A stretch of 16,549 bases of DNA, taken from contig JASHVU010000369.1 of the NCBI GenBank assembly GCA_030044455.1, positions 1-16,549 on the forward strand, read 5' to 3'. Source of the DNA: Acidobacteriaceae bacterium (GTDB taxonomy: Bacteria > Acidobacteriota > Terriglobia > Terriglobales > Acidobacteriaceae). A model generated the notes under the pieces. It saw only the letters and a list, made by a program, of their open reading frames with translations. It did no database searches and was not told where the DNA came from. Shown here in pieces: positions 14,460-16,549 of this stretch. The first letter of the stretch is position 1. Each line of letters opens with the position of its first letter. Made by a program: the position numbers and the translations under genes.

Positions 14460-16549
14460 ATGCCATTGCTTCCCCCCGATGGTCGCAGGCGCGTCGTCAT
14501 CGAAGACGTCAACCCTCAGATTGACGCAGGCCGTCATCCTGTCTGCAGGGTTGCTGGTGATGAAGTAGTCGTCACGGCGGCAATTTTTGCTGACGGCAAG
14601 GACGAATTGGCAGCGCGCCTGCTGTTTCGCCATTCGAGCGATCGCCGGTGGTCGTTTGCGCCGATGCATGAGGCCGGCAACGACCTCTGGAGCGGCGCCT
14701 TCCAAGTGGACCGGCTCGGTGAATGGCGCTTCACACTTCTTGGCTGGGTAGATCACTTTGCCACCTGGGCCGCTGAATTGAAGAAACGGATCGCTGCGCA
14801 AAGTGATGCTGAAAATGCCGGCGCGATAACCGGCGCAACGCCCAGCCCGTATGCCTGGTTGAATCTCGAATCCACTTCCGGCGCGCAGGAGGTCGCGCTT
14901 GCGCTTCGCTGGGGAGTTCTTCTCATCAACGCTGCCGTACAGCGGGCGCGAGGGAATGATGCGAAACGCTTGGGCGAGATTGCGCAAAATCTCAAAGCTC
15001 TGGCGGATGAGAATCGATCGAACTACGACGACCCATGTGACGAGGAGCTTTTGCAGTTGATGGGCGACTACCCCGACTTGGCAAGCGCGACACGATACGA
15101 AATGGAATTGCCCATCTGGGCGGATCGGGAACGCGCACGTTTTTCATCGTGGTATGAGCTTTTTCCTCGATCTGCGTCTCCAACTCCCGGCCAGCATGGG
15201 ACGCTGGGCGATGTCGAAAGGCAATTGCCGGAGATTGCCGCCATGGGATTTGACATCGTTTATCTGCCCCCCATCCATCCCATCGGACGATCGTTCCGCA
15301 AGGGACCGAATAACGCGGCCCTGGCACCATCAAACGCACCTGGGAGCCCGTGGGCGATCGGCGACCGTGCGGCAGTGGCAAGCATGCCATTAGGCGCGCA
15401 GGCCACAGGTGATCGCGGTGGCCACAAATCGATCCATCCGCAGCTCGGCACCTTTGCTGATTTTGACAACCTTGTTGCCTCGGCCAGGTCGCAAGGCGTC
15501 GAGATTGCTCTGGACATTGCATTCCAGTGCTCGCCTGACCATCCATGGGTTACGGAGCATCCCGACTGGTTCACGATCCGGCCGGACGGAACGATTCAAT
15601 ATGCTGAGAATCCTCCCAAGAAATACCAGGATATTTATCCGCTGAATTTTGAATCACCGGATTGGCGGCGCCTTTGGGAAGAACTCTACTCGGTGTTCGA
15701 ATTCTGGATTCATCGTGGCGTGCGCGTGTTTCGGGTCGACAATCCTCACACCAAGGCGCTGCCCTTCTGGGAGTGGTGCCTGAACAGCGTGCGGGCGAGC
15801 TATCCCGACACAATTTTCCTTGCCGAGGCATTTACGCGACCGCACGTGATGTACGGGCTGGCCAAGCGGGGCTTCACGCAATCCTACACATACTTCACGT
15901 GGCGAAATTCAAAGCTCGAGTTGCAAAGCTACCTGGAAGAGCTGACAAAGCCGCCGGTAAGCGACTTCTTCCGACCGAACCTCTGGCCGAATACGCCCGA
16001 CATACTGCACAAAACGCTGCAGGAAGGCGGACGGCCCGCGTTTATGCATCGATTGATTCTTGCCGCGACCCTGAGTTCGAGCTATGGCATCTATGGTCCG
16101 GCATACGAGCTTGCCGAAAATGCTCCGGCGCGGCCCGCATCCGGAAAGACTGAGTCGGAGGAGTATCTCGACAGCGAGAAATACCAGATCAGGCAGCGCA
16201 ACCGCGACGCGCCGGACTCACTCGTGCCGCTGATTACCAGACTGAATCGAATCCGTCATGCGAATCCTGCGCTCCAATCGAACACATCTCTGCACTTTCA
16301 CTCGGTGGACAACCCGCAGTTGATTTGCTATTCGAAGACGACGCCTGACTATGAAAACACGATTCTTGTTGTGGTGAATCTCGATTCATTCAGCGAACAA
16401 ACCGGCTGGACCAATCTCGATCTGGACAAGATCGGCTGTTCCGCAAATGGAAGCATTCTTGTCGACGACTTGTTGAACGAGGGCCAGTACACCTGGGGTG
16501 ACCGCAACTATGTGGCGCTGCGGCCGGGAGTTCAACCGGCGCACATCTT
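14460..16549 (+). CDS. glgE: Alpha-1,4-glucan:maltose-1-phosphate maltosyltransferase, 3' end cut by window
   Basis: 696 codons are visible without a stop; GlgE proteins are usually 660-700 aa, so only a few residues are missing. GlgE (GH13 subfamily 3) transfers maltose from maltose-1-phosphate to the non-reducing end of alpha-1,4-glucans in the cytoplasm. Residues 1 to ~205 form the N-terminal beta-sandwich plus helical part (RRVVIEDVNPQIDAGRHPV; GEWRFTLLGWVDHFATW). The catalytic barrel follows, with YELFPRSASP, GFDIVYLPPIHPIGRSFRKG and GGHKSIHPQLGTFADFDNLV. Catalytic residues by family: nucleophile D427 in FRVDNPHTK, acid/base E456 in FLAEAFTRP (29 residues later, as in Streptomyces GlgE), and stabilising D514 in NTPDIL. 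The C-terminal beta domain ends in QPAHI at the window edge, as GlgE proteins do. The pathway partners treS/pep2 and glgB are not in the window and may follow. Confidence 0.96.
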   Translation, partial: MPLLPPDGRRRVVIEDVNPQIDAGRHPVCRVAGDEVVVTAAIFADGKDELAARLLFRHSSDRRWSFAPMHEAGNDLWSGAFQVDRLGEWRFTLLGWVDHFATWAAELKKRIAAQSDAENAGAITGATPSPYAWLNLESTSGAQEVALALRWGVLLINAAVQRARGNDAKRLGEIAQNLKALADENRSNYDDPCDEELLQLMGDYPDLASATRYEMELPIWADRERARFSSWYELFPRSASPTPGQHGTLGDVERQLPEIAAMGFDIVYLPPIHPIGRSFRKGPNNAALAPSNAPGSPWAIGDRAAVASMPLGAQATGDRGGHKSIHPQLGTFADFDNLVASARSQGVEIALDIAFQCSPDHPWVTEHPDWFTIRPDGTIQYAENPPKKYQDIYPLNFESPDWRRLWEELYSVFEFWIHRGVRVFRVDNPHTKALPFWEWCLNSVRASYPDTIFLAEAFTRPHVMYGLAKRGFTQSYTYFTWRNSKLELQSYLEELTKPPVSDFFRPNLWPNTPDILHKTLQEGGRPAFMHRLILAATLSSSYGIYGPAYELAENAPARPASGKTESEEYLDSEKYQIRQRNRDAPDSLVPLITRLNRIRHANPALQSNTSLHFHSVDNPQLICYSKTTPDYENTILVVVNLDSFSEQTGWTNLDLDKIGCSANGSILVDDLLNEGQYTWGDRNYVALRPGVQPAHI

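Noticed and set aside
14406..14987. Minus-strand open frame of 193 codons
   Set aside because: It lies mostly opposite glgE, whose family motifs and catalytic residues are clear, so it is a shadow frame.

Overview
The window looks like a chromosomal segment of an Acidobacteriota (Terriglobia-like) bacterium. This is inferred from an Oar-type TonB-dependent receptor with an N-terminal carboxypeptidase-regulatory-like domain, a secreted glycoamylase-family protein, a GlgE-type maltosyltransferase and moderately high G+C; no rRNA or other taxonomic marker is present.

Layout. 1-379: no convincing gene, but a strong inverted repeat at 87-121. 380-1393 (-): membrane-anchored hypothetical protein with a carboxypeptidase-regulatory-like fold. 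1566-2987 (+): Tat-exported glycoamylase-like glycoside hydrolase (GH144-like). 3000-3291: first copy of a ~292 bp structured repeat. 3529-5391 (+): ABC exporter with fused permease and ATPase. 5399-9859 (+): cyclic-beta-1,2-glucan-synthase-like protein (glycosyltransferase plus glycoamylase-like cyclisation domain) that stops where known NdvB/Cgs proteins continue into a GH94 phosphorylase domain. 9917-10209: second copy of the repeat, between convergent genes. 10207-13761 (-): Oar-like TonB-dependent receptor. 13762-14459: divergent intergenic region. 14460 to window end (+): GlgE, alpha-1,4-glucan:maltose-1-phosphate maltosyltransferase, complete except for its last few residues.

How the genes fit together. 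The ABC exporter and the synthase are 7 bp apart, and the synthase's Shine-Dalgarno overlaps the exporter's stop codon, so they look translationally coupled. The arrangement recalls NdvA/NdvB (ChvA/ChvB), in which one protein makes cyclic beta-1,2-glucan and an ABC protein exports it. The exported glycoamylase-like hydrolase upstream could trim such a glucan in the periplasm or outside the cell. The missing GH94 domain, which sets chain length in characterised Cgs enzymes, makes this a candidate variant glucan system. GlgE belongs to alpha-glucan metabolism and is divergent from the receptor; a functional link to the beta-glucan genes is not shown.

The two repeats match each other along their whole length. 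They carry related ends (TAGGGAA..CTCTGAT type), an internal 13-bp inverted repeat and small GC-rich hairpins, and sit directly beside stop codons. They look like a MITE-like or REP-like dispersed element.
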